Origin: Brachionus rotundiformis
Lineage: Eukaryota; Rotifera; Eurotatoria; Ploima; Brachionidae
NCBI GenBank assembly: GCA_016802295.1
Contig: JAESIW010000115.1
Location: 1,603,995 to 1,667,994 of the forward strand
DNA: 64,000 nucleotides
Reading direction: 5' to 3'
Part shown: positions 37,081-47,285 of the stretch, one piece after another
How positions within the stretch are numbered: position 1 is the stretch's first letter
How the letters are laid out: each line of letters begins with the position of its first letter
Notes under the pieces: generated by a model
Database searches by the model: none
The model's input: only the letters and a program-made list of their open reading frames with translations
What the model was told of the DNA's origin: nothing
Program-made: the position numbers and the translations under genes

Positions 37081-37270
37081 AAGACTGAAAGACTTGATCC
37101 AAGCCTAGTCAAGTTTTATTATGGATAAAAAAATTACGGTCAAATGACACATCCACTGAGTTAGATTCACATTTTGTATAAAAGTAATAAAAATTTGGAA
37201 TTTAATTAAAATAGAGAGAGTGTTACCAAAAAATATTTAAGCATGATAATAATATGGATTTAATTAAAAT
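37081..37270 (+). repeat. Orphan copy of the 7SL upstream region (copy A)
   Basis: Matches the region just upstream of the 7SL gene (39974-40165): GACTTGATCCAAGCCTAGTC, GGATAAAAAAATTACGGTCA, TGACACATCCACTGAG, AGATTCACATTTT, AGAGAGAGTG and ATTTAA.CATGATAA. Where the 7SL body should start the sequence turns to AT-rich DNA. This is a diverged promoter/flank copy without its RNA gene. Confidence 0.75.
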
Positions 37271-37424
37271 ATAAATTTATTGGCTTTACCTGTAAATTTA
37301 TACTGATATTCTTCATCTCTTAATCAGAGTAATAATAAATTGAATTGATTAATTAATTAAAGTTTTGAATAGTTTTTGGTAGTGATAATTTTTAAAAGAA
37401 TTAAAGTTAATTTGAATAAATTTT

Positions 37425-37770
37425 TAAATTAAACTGGCTTTACCTGCATTATTTCGATTCGGTTGAATTTAATTCATTTTTTTATTAAATTGGACTGAAT
37501 ATTAGCTAATTATTAAATTTATTAATTCTTGAGAAAGTTATCATCACAAGGAAAAAAAGGCAGTATAATTTAACATTTTATCCAAGACACATTTCTTCTA
37601 ATTAAATATTTTTCTTTTAATTTTCCATATTTATTGATAAAAAAATACGAATCTATTTTATATAAAATAAAGAAAAAAATAAATAGCTAGAAGGACTTGA
37701 TCCAAGCCTAGTCAAGTTTTTTTATGGATAAAAAAATTACGGTCAAGTGACACATCCACTGAGCTTTATA
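37425..37770 (+). repeat. Orphan copy of the 7SL upstream region (copy B)
   Basis: Matches the distal and proximal upstream parts of the inverted-repeat arm (39715-40055). Shared are TGGCTTTA, GGACTGAATATTAGC, TTATTAATTCTTGAGAAAGTT, GGCAGTATAATTTA, the long TCCAAGACACATTTCTTC block, AGCTAGAAGGACTTGATCC and CACATCCACTGAGC. The match ends there, so no 7SL sequence follows. Identity is lower than between the two full arms. Confidence 0.8.
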
Positions 37771-38460
37771 ATTTTCTTTTTAAATAAAAATTCATAGAAA
37801 TAAAAATAATCTAAATTTTAAATAACTTTATTGAAACATATATTTTTTTAGTAAATTTTGTAAATTAAATTCGATCTAAAGTAATATTTGATTTAAATAA
37901 GACGATGCACATAGTTTGAATCTAGAAATGTCATTGTATATTTGAATTAAAAATTAAAATTAGCATTTTAGTTAAATTAAATTTTTAAGAAAAAAATTTT
38001 TTTATTATTTTTCAGTTGCTTTTTTGACATTGATACTCAAAGATTTTTGTTAAAAAGTCACATAGTAAAATGATTTTAGGTCTAATAAAAAATAAGGATG
38101 GACTTTTCCAAGTATGTCAAATTGCTGTATGATTGGCTTCAGTATAAGAAATATTTTAAATTATTATGTTTCCGAAGTAAAATATTATTTAAACATTAAA
38201 TAATAACAAGACAAAACTATGGAAACAAGTATCAATGACAACAAATGAACATTTAGCTTAGAAGCATCCAAAGAGTAAACTATAAATAATAGTAAAAATT
38301 TTATTGAAAAAAATTAAGATGAAATTAGAAGGAAAAAATTTAAAGAATAGATTTAAAAGTAGATTTAAAAGTCTTTTGACAAATTGTAAATGAGCAATGG
38401 CGGAAATTGGAGATCAAAGTAAAATGAAACTTTAAATTTATTTCCCTCACGACTTTTTTT
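37771..38460. other. Spacer upstream of the WD40 array
   Basis: AT-rich, no gene recognised. Any start exon of the WD40 array would have to be here or further left; none was found. Confidence 0.4.
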
Positions 38461-39357
38461 TGAGGTTTTGAAATCCAAGATGAAATATTACTAGCGAGTG
38501 GGAGTGAAGATAGCACAATTAGAATATGGGACCTCAATACTCTCATATGCACTCACACTTTGACTGGCCATACAGATTCGGTTAACTGTCTACAGCTGTT
38601 GGACAAAAACACACTCGCGAGTGGAAGTTATGATAATACCATCAGAATTTGGGACCTGAATACTCACAAATGCATTCACACTTTGACTGGCCATACAGAT
38701 TCGGTTAACTGTCTACAGCTGTTGGACAAAAACACACTCGCAAGTGGTAGTGGTGATAGCACTATTAGAATTTGGGACCTCAATACTTACAAATGCACTC
38801 ACACTTTGACTGGCCATAAAAATTTGATTGAGTGTGTACAGATTTTGGACAAAAACAAACTCGCGAGTGGTAGTCGTGATAGCACTATTAGAATTTGGGA
38901 CTTGAAAACTCACAAATGCACTCACACTTTGACAGGTCATAAAAATTCAGTTCAGTGTCTACAGATTTTGGACCCAAAGACACTTGCGAGTGGAAGTCGT
39001 GATTATAACATTAGAATTTAGGACCTCAATACTCACAAAACCACTCATATTTTGACTGGCCATAAGCATTGGGTTAATTGTCTTCAGCTTTTGGACAAAA
39101 ACACACTTGCGAGTAGTAGTGGTGACAACACAATTAGAATTTGGGATCTGAATGCTCGCAAAGAGACTCATACTTTGACAGGCCATACAGGAACAGTTTT
39201 TTGTCTTCAGATTTTGGACAAAAATACACTTGCGAGTAGTAGTGGTGATAACACAATTAGAATTTGGGACTTGAATACTCACGAATGCACTCACACTTTG
39301 ACTGGCCATAAAGATTGGGTTAATTGTCTTCACCTTTTGGACAAAGACACTTAATTT
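38461..39357 (+). pseudogene. WD40 tandem-repeat array, exact 123-bp period, interrupted by a stop
   Basis: Seven GH-to-GH units start at 38561, 38684, 38807, 38930, 39053, 39176 and 39299, exactly 123 nt (41 codons) apart, with a partial unit before the first. Each unit follows LTGH..xVxCLQxLDKNTLASGSxDxTIRIWDLNTxxCTHT, the WD40 pattern with GH and WD dipeptides. Repeats are very alike even at silent sites, which indicates recent tandem expansion or gene conversion. In the unit starting 38930 the tryptophan codon is TAG (39019-39021), which stops the frame; the same frame then continues open to 39354 (TAA at 39352-39354). No clear start codon or upstream exon was found. It resembles HET-E/NACHT-type repeat tails, but no partner domain is present. 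Confidence 0.7.
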
Positions 39358-39970
39358 ACTGTCAAATTTTTAGATATTAAACTTTTAGTTTGTGTTATAA
39401 GTTTTAACAATTAAGAAAAGTTGCACTTGTTCGATAAGCAAGTAAAATTTTAGAATTTTTTTTTAATTTATTTTGTATTAAAAATTTTTATAGAAGACAA
39501 ATTTCTTTTAAATAAATATTTTTCTTTTTATATAATAATAAAAAATATTGCATCTTATTATTCGAATAATAAGAGATTAATTAACAAATTTAAGTTATTT
39601 TAAAAGATCGATTATTAAAAACAATTTTTTTTGAAGAGTAAAATGATAAATGAAAAAGGAATTTTTGCAAAAATTAAAAGCTAGAATAAAATTTTTTGAA
39701 TAAAATTTGAATCAAATTGGCTTTATCTGAAAAATTCAGACTACTAATCATAATCTTATTTCATTTTTTATTAAAAAGTACTGAATATTAGCCTATTATT
39801 CAATTTATTAATTCTTAAGAAAGTTGCCGTCGACAGGAAAAAAGGCAGTATAATTTACCATTTTATCCAAGACACATTTCTTCTAATTAAATATTTTTCT
39901 TTTAATTTTCCATATTTATTGTTAAAAAAATACGAATCTATTTTATATAAAATAAAGAAAAAAATAAATA

Positions 39971-40170
39971 GCTAGAAGGACTTGATCCAAGCCTAGTCGA
40001 GTATTTTTTGGATAGAAATTACAATCAGTAAGTGACACGTCCACTGAACTAGAGTCACATTTTATAAAAAAGGAATAAAAATTTAAAATATGAATTTTAA
40101 AGTCTAATTAAGATAGAGAGAGAGTGATCAACAAAAAATTTAAATATGATAAATAAATGGTTTGAAATTG
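39971..40170 (+). promoter_or_regulatory. Conserved upstream region of 7SL copy 1
   Basis: This ~200 bp block is the part most consistently kept among the two full copies and the orphan copies at 37081 and 37425. It includes the CTTGATCCAAGCCTAGTC block, CACGTCCACTGA, a GA-repeat and a TATA-like ATAAATAA about 20 bp before the RNA start. Conservation plus position suggests a Pol III external promoter; this is inference. Confidence 0.5.
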
Positions 40171-40466
40171 GCCGGGAGGGGCGGCGCTCTCTTGTAATCC
40201 AGCTACTTGGAGGCCGGATTTGCGGGATTGTTTACGCGTGGGAGTCCTGGCTATCGTTGTGCTATGTTGAACAGACGTCCGCACCAAGCTCGGCATCAAT
40301 ATGCGTGGCTTTGGAGGAGTCCAAAGTTACCAGGTTGCCTAAGGAGGAGGGAACCGGTCCAGAGCCGAAAGGCAGCAGATCAAACCTCCCGTGTCGAGCA
40401 GTAGTGGGATAGCGTTTGTGAATAGTCGACGGTAGACAGCCCATGTTGTAACTGAGACTCAAGTCT
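40171..40466 (+). ncRNA. 7SL signal recognition particle RNA, copy 1
   Basis: About 296 nt that align through their length with metazoan 7SL RNA. The Alu-domain start is GCCGGG..GGCGGCGC with CCAGCTACTTGGAGGC. The middle has CCGCACCAAGCTCGGCATCAA. Helix 6 is a 7-bp stem (CTTTGGA/TCCAAAG) closed by a GGAG tetraloop at 40316-40319, the SRP19 site. The SRP54-binding part is GGTTGCCTAAGGAGG, then helix 8 GCC-GAAA-GGC at 40364-40373 with AGCAG and the ACC of CAAACCTCCC. Then CAGTAGTGGGAT..CGTTTGTGAATAG closes the pairing, and a T-run follows. Role: scaffold of SRP, which targets nascent secretory proteins to the ER. Small open frames inside it are artefacts. Confidence 0.95.
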
Positions 40467-40477
40467 TTTTATCTTTT

Positions 40478-40810
40478 TTTTTTAATTTTCGAAATATTAA
40501 CTTTAAAATAAATTAATTTTTTTATTTTGAAAAGATTAAATAAAACATTTTATTTTTCAAAATAATTTTATAAGATAAAAGTTTATATTATTTTAATCAT
40601 TTAATTTAGACTCTTTCGAAAAAAATTTAAAATCAAATAGTTTTTTTCAAATATGTTTCTCGTCAATTTAATATTTAGCATTTTAATTAAATTATTTTTT
40701 TAATATTAACATTTTTTTAATTATTAATTTTAAAATAAATTTATTTGCGATTTAAAACAGATTAAATAAAATATTTTATTATTCAAAGTAATTTTATAAG
40801 ATAACAATTC
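40478..40810. repeat. Two diverged tandem copies of the 7SL 3' flank
   Basis: The sequence after the 7SL terminator (about 40480-40580) recurs at about 40710-40806: ACTTTAAAATAAATTAATTT, AGATTAAATAAAACATTTTATT, then CAAAATAATTTTATAAGATAA, with scattered differences. The first copy is part of the inverted-repeat arm; the second lies just inside the spacer. Confidence 0.6.
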
Positions 40811-40839
40811 TTTTTTCCGTTCTTGGAGCTATGTGAAAG

Positions 40840-43675
40840 TCACAGTCCAAAGATTGGTTCTTCCTAAAATAATTTTCTATTATAGTAAAATATAGAGGAA
40901 ATTGATAGAAATCGATCTAAAATTAAATTTGTTTAATCTAAATAAATTTTTATAATTTTTTAAATAATACTAGAATATGGCAATTAGTTAGACATTTGTA
41001 TCCATCTTTTCCATCTTTAATAAACTTTTTCACAAGTACATTATACTCCTTATATTTTGAAATTTATTTTTTTGCATTTTTTTCTTATATCTTTTTATTT
41101 ATACCTTTTCTAGATCTATAAATTTTCCTCTAATGTGTATGGACTTCGGGTCGATTCGGTCGAAAGGTTCTCGCTTTGGATCAAATTCAAAGCTTAAGCC
41201 AGAAACCTGTGGAAATCGTCCTTCTAATTTAGGGTAAGTGCTTACACCATTTTCCAAGGCATCGTGGATTGTTTTCCCTTAAGAACATAGTAATTAAAAT
41301 TATTTTATCAATATAGCCTTATATACCTGAACACTGAATCACCACTAGTTCATTATTTCCCGGTATTACTAAAAAAAAAAGAAGATAATATTAACTTAGG
41401 TGCGTTTTATCTTTTAAACTTTTTTTCAAGTCTCCATAAGTAAAGTCGGATCCAGCTGGGTTTATGCAATCAGATCTAAATGTTCCTGAATTTACAATGC
41501 AGCAGTCAGCAGCTTTAATTGAGTCCAACAATATATCACAAATCAAATTAGCCAAATTGGACTCTTGTGTCCGACATATTGTAAACCTTCCGTCCAAATC
41601 AACATCCAATTTTGCCAAAACATCATTGTATATTTCATTGTTTGTCATCATTTCTTTTAAGATTGACAATCAAATATAATTTTAAATGATTTATCTTTAA
41701 AACATACTCATGTATTCGTCAACTATACCCTTTAGATCATCGTGCTCATCTATGCTTGAGTCAATAACATATTTATTTATTCGTTTCACAGACCTATCTT
41801 TCTTACTAAATTCAATTGTAGACAAATTTTTAAAATCACAACCACTTTTTATTATCCACTTATTATTAACCAACTGGCATACATAGTTATGATCATGACC
41901 ACCTAGTATTAAGTCTAGGCCGTGGACTTCTTTAGCCAGCTTGATATCGTTCGGCAGTCTCATATGTGTCATCGCTATAACCATATCAACTTTCTTAATT
42001 TAAATCAATTGATTAAAAATTTATTTTGATAGTAAATCGGGTCTATTTAACGATTATCCTGGTTAAATAAAAATAGACCCATTTTTCATTTATTTAATGC
42101 ATGATAAGCTAATTATCCTTTTTAAATATTAATGAAAGAAATAAAGCTTATAAGCATGTTTTTTTTATATTAAAATCATTTCAATTCAATGATTTTTTTT
42201 TCTATTTTTTAGGATCAATTTTCAAGCAAAGGGATAAGTTACTTTAAATTTAACACAAAGTTATTCAGAATCACCATACAAAGAAATTTTGCAACTAAAT
42301 TTTTTACAAAAAGAAACAAGAATGATAGCTGTATAATTTACAATTTAAAAAAATATTTTTCAAGGTGTCAACTTAGTATCGATAATTTTAAAGTGTCAAA
42401 GGAATCATTTTTTGTTCAACAATCAATGTACTTAAACTATTCATAAAGATGGAAAATTACAATTTAATTTTCCTGGTTGATAAATTTTGTCAATTAACTT
42501 CAGTCTAAAATTAACTGACTGCAAAAATTATTTGACTATGTAATTTTATTAATAATTAAAAAATTCGGAAAAAATGTTGGGCTCTTATGATAGAAATGAG
42601 AATATCAAGAAAATTCAAGCTTAAGCGAGAATTTTATTAGAGAATAGCTTGAAAAAAGATGAAAATGAAATATTGCATCACACGTTTCTTTAAAATAAAA
42701 TAAAAATATTTAAAAAAATTAATTTCTTATTTTTTTTGTTTTAATTGTACATTTTGTCTTTCAAAAATGTTAAAATTAACTTGTCTATTAATTTTTGAAA
42801 ATAAACTACTTTTTAAATGATATCTTGTTAATCTAAAATTTTTATTTTGTAATTATCATTTTAACCCAAATAATTAGTTTTTTTTAAAAATATTTACATA
42901 CAAAAAAATACTATTGGTCTCTCATAACAAAATTATATGATAAATCGATCTATTTTATGCATATTTTTAGATCGTGAATAAGTTTAAAACAATATTTAGT
43001 AGAGAAAAGTTTTAATAAAGCTTTACTTACATCAATTGTCCTAAGTTCATTTACTAATCTATTTCCGGCGTCTACAAAACACTCGTAAATTATGTCATCA
43101 TAATCCAAGGCCGAGAGAGTCTCAATCCATTCAAGCTCAACTAAACCAATTAAGCCAATTCTGAAATTGTCTATCTCGAGAACATGCTTTACTTTGGCAT
43201 TTGCCAATGGCTGCTTAGTAAATCTATCAACAACATTACTAATTAGCCAAGGAAAATTCGTCTCTTGTATCAAAACTGACAGCCTCTCGACTCCAAAGTC
43301 AAAATCATGATTACCAATGCAAGCACAGTCAATGCCAAATTTGTTCAAACAAGTTACCATCTGAGATCCTTTTGTTATGGCACTGACTAAATAAAATTAA
43401 GGGATAGAAATTTTAATTAATGGAAGTATTTATTCACTTTCTGAAGGGGAAAAGGCGTCTCCACTGAATAGAACAATAGATTGAGTTATTGGGTCGCTTC
43501 TTAAATTGTTGATTGTCGTAAGAAAGCGAGCTGCTCCGGCTTTGGGCTCAATTGAACCACTTTCAATGTTATAAACATCATTAAAATGAATTATCTTCAA
43601 TAACGAATGACCTGAATGATTGTTATTAATATCCTGGTAAATTGTTTGAGCGTCTATTTCTACCATTGCAGGCAT
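40840..43675 (-). CDS. 5'-nucleotidase-family metallophosphoesterase (UshA/NT5-like)
   Basis: Exons 43675-43438, 43386-43031, 41993-41708, 41653 to about 41394, then three or four short exons to about 40840 join in frame. Metallophosphoesterase domain: IIHFNDVYNIE (first metal motif), SGDAFSPSE, IGNHDFDFG (GNHD), MTHMRLPND and GGHDHNY (GHxH). The C-terminal nucleotidase domain shows NLICDILLDSIKAADCCIVNSG, NELVVIQCSG, ALENGVSTYPKLEGRFPQVSGLSFEFDP and KDGKDGY. It should hydrolyse nucleotide or related phosphomonoesters. No signal peptide or GPI signal is evident at the M-P-A-M-V-E-I start, so it is probably a cytosolic member rather than CD73. The last exon (EEPIFGL then stop) is uncertain. 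Intron 2 is ~1.04 kb, long for this window. Confidence 0.83.
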
Positions 43676-43799
43676 CTGATTAAACTTTGTTTGATTTAGA
43701 AAAAAAAAGTTTAAAAATTTTCATAATATATTCAAAATTTATTTAAAATAATGGTTTCGGCGAGTTATTTAATCATAAGAGAAGAATCAAGAAAAAGTT

Positions 43800-43871
43800 T
43801 GGAGATGCCGGGGATTGAACCCGGGGCCTTTCGTATGCGAAACGAACGCTCTACCACTGAGCTACATCCCC
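43800..43871 (-). tRNA. tRNA-Ala (CGC)
   Basis: 72 nt intronless cloverleaf. The acceptor stem GGGGATG/CATCTCC includes the G3-U70 wobble pair that is the alanine identity element. D-arm GCTCAGTGGTAGAGC, anticodon stem TTCGT/ACGAA around loop TTCGCAT (anticodon CGC), T-arm CCGGG-TTCAATC-CCCGG, discriminator A. A T-run follows on the minus strand as Pol III terminator. Identical to the copy at 45276. Confidence 0.96.
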
Positions 43872-45275
43872 GCTATTTTTTTATAATTTTTTAAAATACA
43901 ATAAAAATAAATAGACAAAAATAAATTTTCTTTTCTAAAGACTAGTATTAAGGAAACAGTAAATGACGCGGATTAAATTAATTTATTTAATATTAATGCT
44001 TTGTTTTATTAATATAATGAATATTCGTAGTTAAAATAAGTGCGTGTTAAATTAATTGGGTTTAGGAACGAAAAAAATAGCTTATTTAATATTTGAAATA
44101 TTAAAATAATTTCGATAAATTAATGGATGAAAATTTTCTTATTAAAATGCTGAATTTAATTTATTGAAAAGGAATTTAATAAAAATTTTTAACAGAAAAA
44201 AGAAATTAATTTGATTTTAAATTTATTTGGTAGTATTTTTATAGAGATAAAAGTAAAAGATAATTTGATTATTTTGAATCTTATAATCAGATAAATGCAG
44301 CTTATGTTCTAAGCAAAACGTTTTCCTTATTTAAAGAGTTGTTTTTTTAGAAAGAAGCTTGATTTTTCTAATTTTTTGAATAATTAAAATTTATCTAAAA
44401 CAGTAAATTTTTAAAATCTAAATTCGTTGCTATAACAAGAAGGAGGAAGAGTTTCAAAAATTTTTATTAAAATGAATAAAATTTATAATTAATAATAATT
44501 TTTTTTTTAAATATTCTAAAAACTCTTAGATTAAATAATACTTTTTTTCTAAAAAATCATTTTCCTTAAAACGAATGAATTTTAGCATAAATTAAAGGTA
44601 CTGCTTTTATTTAATGTTTTTTATTAGTAGGGATCTAAAGAATCATATTTTAATTAGTTTTTATTTTTTCAATTTCTAATATTTCATTTATCATTTAGAA
44701 AAATATTTAATTGCATTATTTAAAATTTTTTTCCAGTTAACTGAACGCTAGTTTTCTATGATCTCTCCATTATTGTGGAATAAAGAATATCCCAAAAATC
44801 CAAAAATACTCCTGGATGTTAGCTATTCTGAAGTAAAAATAAATGAATACATTTTTTTTTTTTAATTTAAATCCAGAATTATTATTAATTGGTATAAATC
44901 ATAATATTTAAGATACTTTTTTTAAATAGCTAATTTATATTCAATTGTTATTATTTGACTAAATATGTAATTTTATTAAGTATTAATCAAATTTTATCTA
45001 AAGATTCATTTGGATAACTATCAATTTTTAACCCTTTGGAATGGATATAAATTAATTTTAAATCAAATGAATATATTGAAATTATCTTAAGCTAGCAAAT
45101 AAACTTAGTATTAGATAATTACAATTTTGTTGGATTAATTTGGTACAAAAGAAACAGAATTAAACGTAAAGAAGCTACAAATCTTTTCTTCAAAATTTAT
45201 TAATTAATGTTATCTTATTTAAATTTTTAGAAACAATTTTAAAGAGTGATCCCATCTTAATTAAAATAGAGTTAT
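43872..45275. other. Spacer between the two tRNA-Ala genes
   Basis: About 1.4 kb of AT-rich DNA inside the inverted-repeat spacer. No gene or recognisable repeat seen. Confidence 0.5.
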
Positions 45276-45347
45276 GGGGATGTAGCTCAGTGGTAGAGCG
45301 TTCGTTTCGCATACGAAAGGCCCCGGGTTCAATCCCCGGCATCTCCA
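45276..45347 (+). tRNA. tRNA-Ala (CGC), second identical copy
   Basis: Sequence identical to the tRNA at 43800-43871 but on the opposite strand, with the same G3-U70 pair and CGC anticodon. It is followed by AAAC and a six-T terminator. The immediate 3' flank (AAACTTTTTTCTT) resembles that of the other copy (AAACTTTTTCTT), which suggests an inverted local duplication. Confidence 0.96.
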
Positions 45348-45987
45348 AACTTTTTTCTTCCAAATAAGATCATTTGGACTTAAATTGAAGCTATTTTTTT
45401 TCCAAAAATTAAATCTTTTTATAAAAAAACAATGATAAATTATTATTAAATAAAATTTTCTATATTCAATTTAAAAGCATATTTTTAAGTTGAGCAAAAA
45501 TTATAAAACCATTTGGTAATAAAATTAGATTATCTGCAATAAAGTTAAAGCAAAAACAGCTCTATGTTTTAGATGAGACTGATCATTTTAGTTGATTATA
45601 AAACTTAAATCAAAAATTTGAAAAAAGTCTTGTATCTGTCTTATAGAAAAAAAATGATTACGTAAATTAAAAAAAGGATCATATTTTGAAAATTTATAAA
45701 TTTGAGCTAAAAACCAAGCGTCATTAAAAATTAAATCTGAATCAATGAGATTTTTTATTATTATTATTTTAAAATAAAATTATGGTCTACAATCTAAAAA
45801 TGAAGATAAAATACATTAATTAATATTTTTAGTTAAAATGAGTGAATATTAAATAAATATTGTTGAGGAAAGTATTACTTTTTTAAATAAATAAAAAATA
45901 AACCGAAAATTTTAAAATCTTGAAGATTTTTTTAGATTAATTATTTAGTTTTCAGATAGTCTAATAAAATTAATTTATAAATTTGAA
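45348..45987. other. Spacer between tRNA-Ala and right inverted-repeat arm
   Basis: AT-rich DNA, no gene recognised. Confidence 0.45.
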
Positions 45988-46096
45988 AATTTATAAATTA
46001 TTTTGAAAAATAAAATGTTTTATTTAATCTTTTCAAAATAAAAAAATTAATTTATTTTAAAGTTAATATTTCGAAAATTAAAAAAAAAAGATAAAA

Positions 46097-46392
46097 AGAC
46101 TTGAGTCTCAGTTACAACATGGGCTGTCTACCGTCGACTATTCACAAACGCTATCCCACTACTGCTCGACACGGGAGGTTTGATCTGCTGCCTTTCGGCT
46201 CTGGACCGGTTCCCTCCTCCTTAGGCAACCTGGTAACTTTGGACTCCTCCAAAGCCACGCATATTGATGCCGAGCTTGGTGCGGACGTCTGTTCAACATA
46301 GCACAACGATAGCCAGGACTCCCACGCGTAAACAATCCCGCAAATCCGGCCTCCAAGTAGCTGGATTACAAGAGAGCGCCGCCCCTCCCGGC
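46097..46392 (-). ncRNA. 7SL signal recognition particle RNA, copy 2
   Basis: Minus-strand copy of the 296-nt RNA at 40171-40466; no difference was found in the parts compared. It carries the same helix 6 GGAG loop and helix 8 GAAA loop, its own copy of the conserved upstream block (to about 46592) and the T-run after the 3' end. Being complete, with promoter-like flank, it is probably expressed. Confidence 0.94.
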
Positions 46393-46942
46393 CAATTTCA
46401 AACCATTTATTTATCATATTTAAATTTTTTGTTGATCACTCTCTCTCTATCTTAATTAGACTTTAAAATTCATATTTTAAATTTTTATTCCTTTTTTATA
46501 AAATGTGACTCTAGTTCAGTGGACGTGTCACTTACTGATTGTAATTTCTATCCAAAAAATACTCGACTAGGCTTGGATCAAGTCCCTCTAGCTATTTATT
46601 TTTTTCTTTATTTTAGATAAAATAGATTCGTATTTTTTTAACAATAAATATGGAAAATTAAAAGAAAAATATTTAATTAGAAGAAATGTGTCTTGGATAA
46701 AATGGTAAATTATACTGCCTTTTTTCTTGTCGACGGCAACTTTCTTAAGAATTAATAAATTGAATAATAGGCTAATATTCAGTCCTTTTTAATAAAAAAT
46801 GAAATAAGATTATGATTAGTAGTCTGAATTTTTCAGATAAAGCCAATTTAATTCAAATTTTATTCAAAAAATTTAATCAAGTTTTTTATGTTTTTCATTT
46901 ATCATTTTACTCTTCAAAAATAATTGTTTTTAATAATCGATT

Positions 46943-47208
46943 CTCAGTTCAACAACTTATTTGAAAATTTAAAAAAAACTATTATCTAGTAAATCGTATA
47001 ACCGATAGTTACCTATCAACTTTATACTTTTTAAATTAAATTCATATTATTTTATCCTACTTTAGTCATTTTTGTGCTCTGATATATACATCAAGTTTCT
47101 CTATTTTTTAATATTTAATTCAATATTTTAAACGTTAGGCTAAAAAGAAGGACTATGATCCATTCTGAGTGTGCTGAGGACTTCCTCAAATAATATTTTA
47201 AATAAATA
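46943..47208 (+). mobile_element. ~266 bp SINE-like insertion with 11-bp target-site duplication
   Basis: Present only in the right arm, so its ends are defined by comparison with the left arm. It is bounded by direct repeats AATAATCGATT at 46932-46942 and 47209-47219, where the left arm has a single copy. The plus strand starts CTCAGTTCAACAAC and ends in an (AAAT)n-type tail, which suits a short retroposon. An internal less AT-rich block lies at 47145-47190 (GAAGGACTATGATCC..GCTGAGGACTTCC). No tRNA-like or 7SL-like head is recognised. Confidence 0.7.
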
Positions 47209-47285
47209 AATAATCGATTTAAAATATCTTAAATTTGTTAATTAATCTCATATTATTCAAATAAGGTGCAATATTTTTTTGGAAA

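Larger units (their letters stand above)
39540..40572. repeat. Left arm of large inverted repeat (contains 7SL copy 1)
   Basis: Reverse-complementary to 45988-47285. Through the core (39720-40560) differences are rare, for example one base in GCTAGAAGG and one in TTTATATAAA, so identity looks above 98%. The outer part, 39540-39720, is more diverged. The right arm has an extra ~266 bp insertion near its outer end. The spacer between arms is ~5.4 kb. Confidence 0.92.
45988..47285. repeat. Right arm of large inverted repeat (contains 7SL copy 2)
   Basis: Reverse complement of 39540-40572. It is continuous from 45988 to 46942 and resumes at about 47209-47285 after an insertion. The resumed part matches the left arm at GAGATTAATTAACAAATTTAAG and AATATTGCA(C/T)CTTATT, which shows the original duplication reached that far. 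Confidence 0.88.

Noticed and set aside
38713..39333. Minus-strand open frames of 75 and 124 codons opposite the WD40 array
   Set aside because: Shadow frames created by the 123-bp period of the WD40 repeats; their own repetitive protein has no known motif.
38461..39357. Regularly spaced repeats considered as a CRISPR-like array
   Set aside because: The period is whole-unit with no unique spacers, and the units translate to WD40 blades in a eukaryotic setting.
40108..40462. Several 60-90 codon open frames, repeated identically at 46101-46455
   Set aside because: They lie within the 7SL RNA gene and its flank on both strands. The RNA structure and conservation explain the sequence; codons do not.
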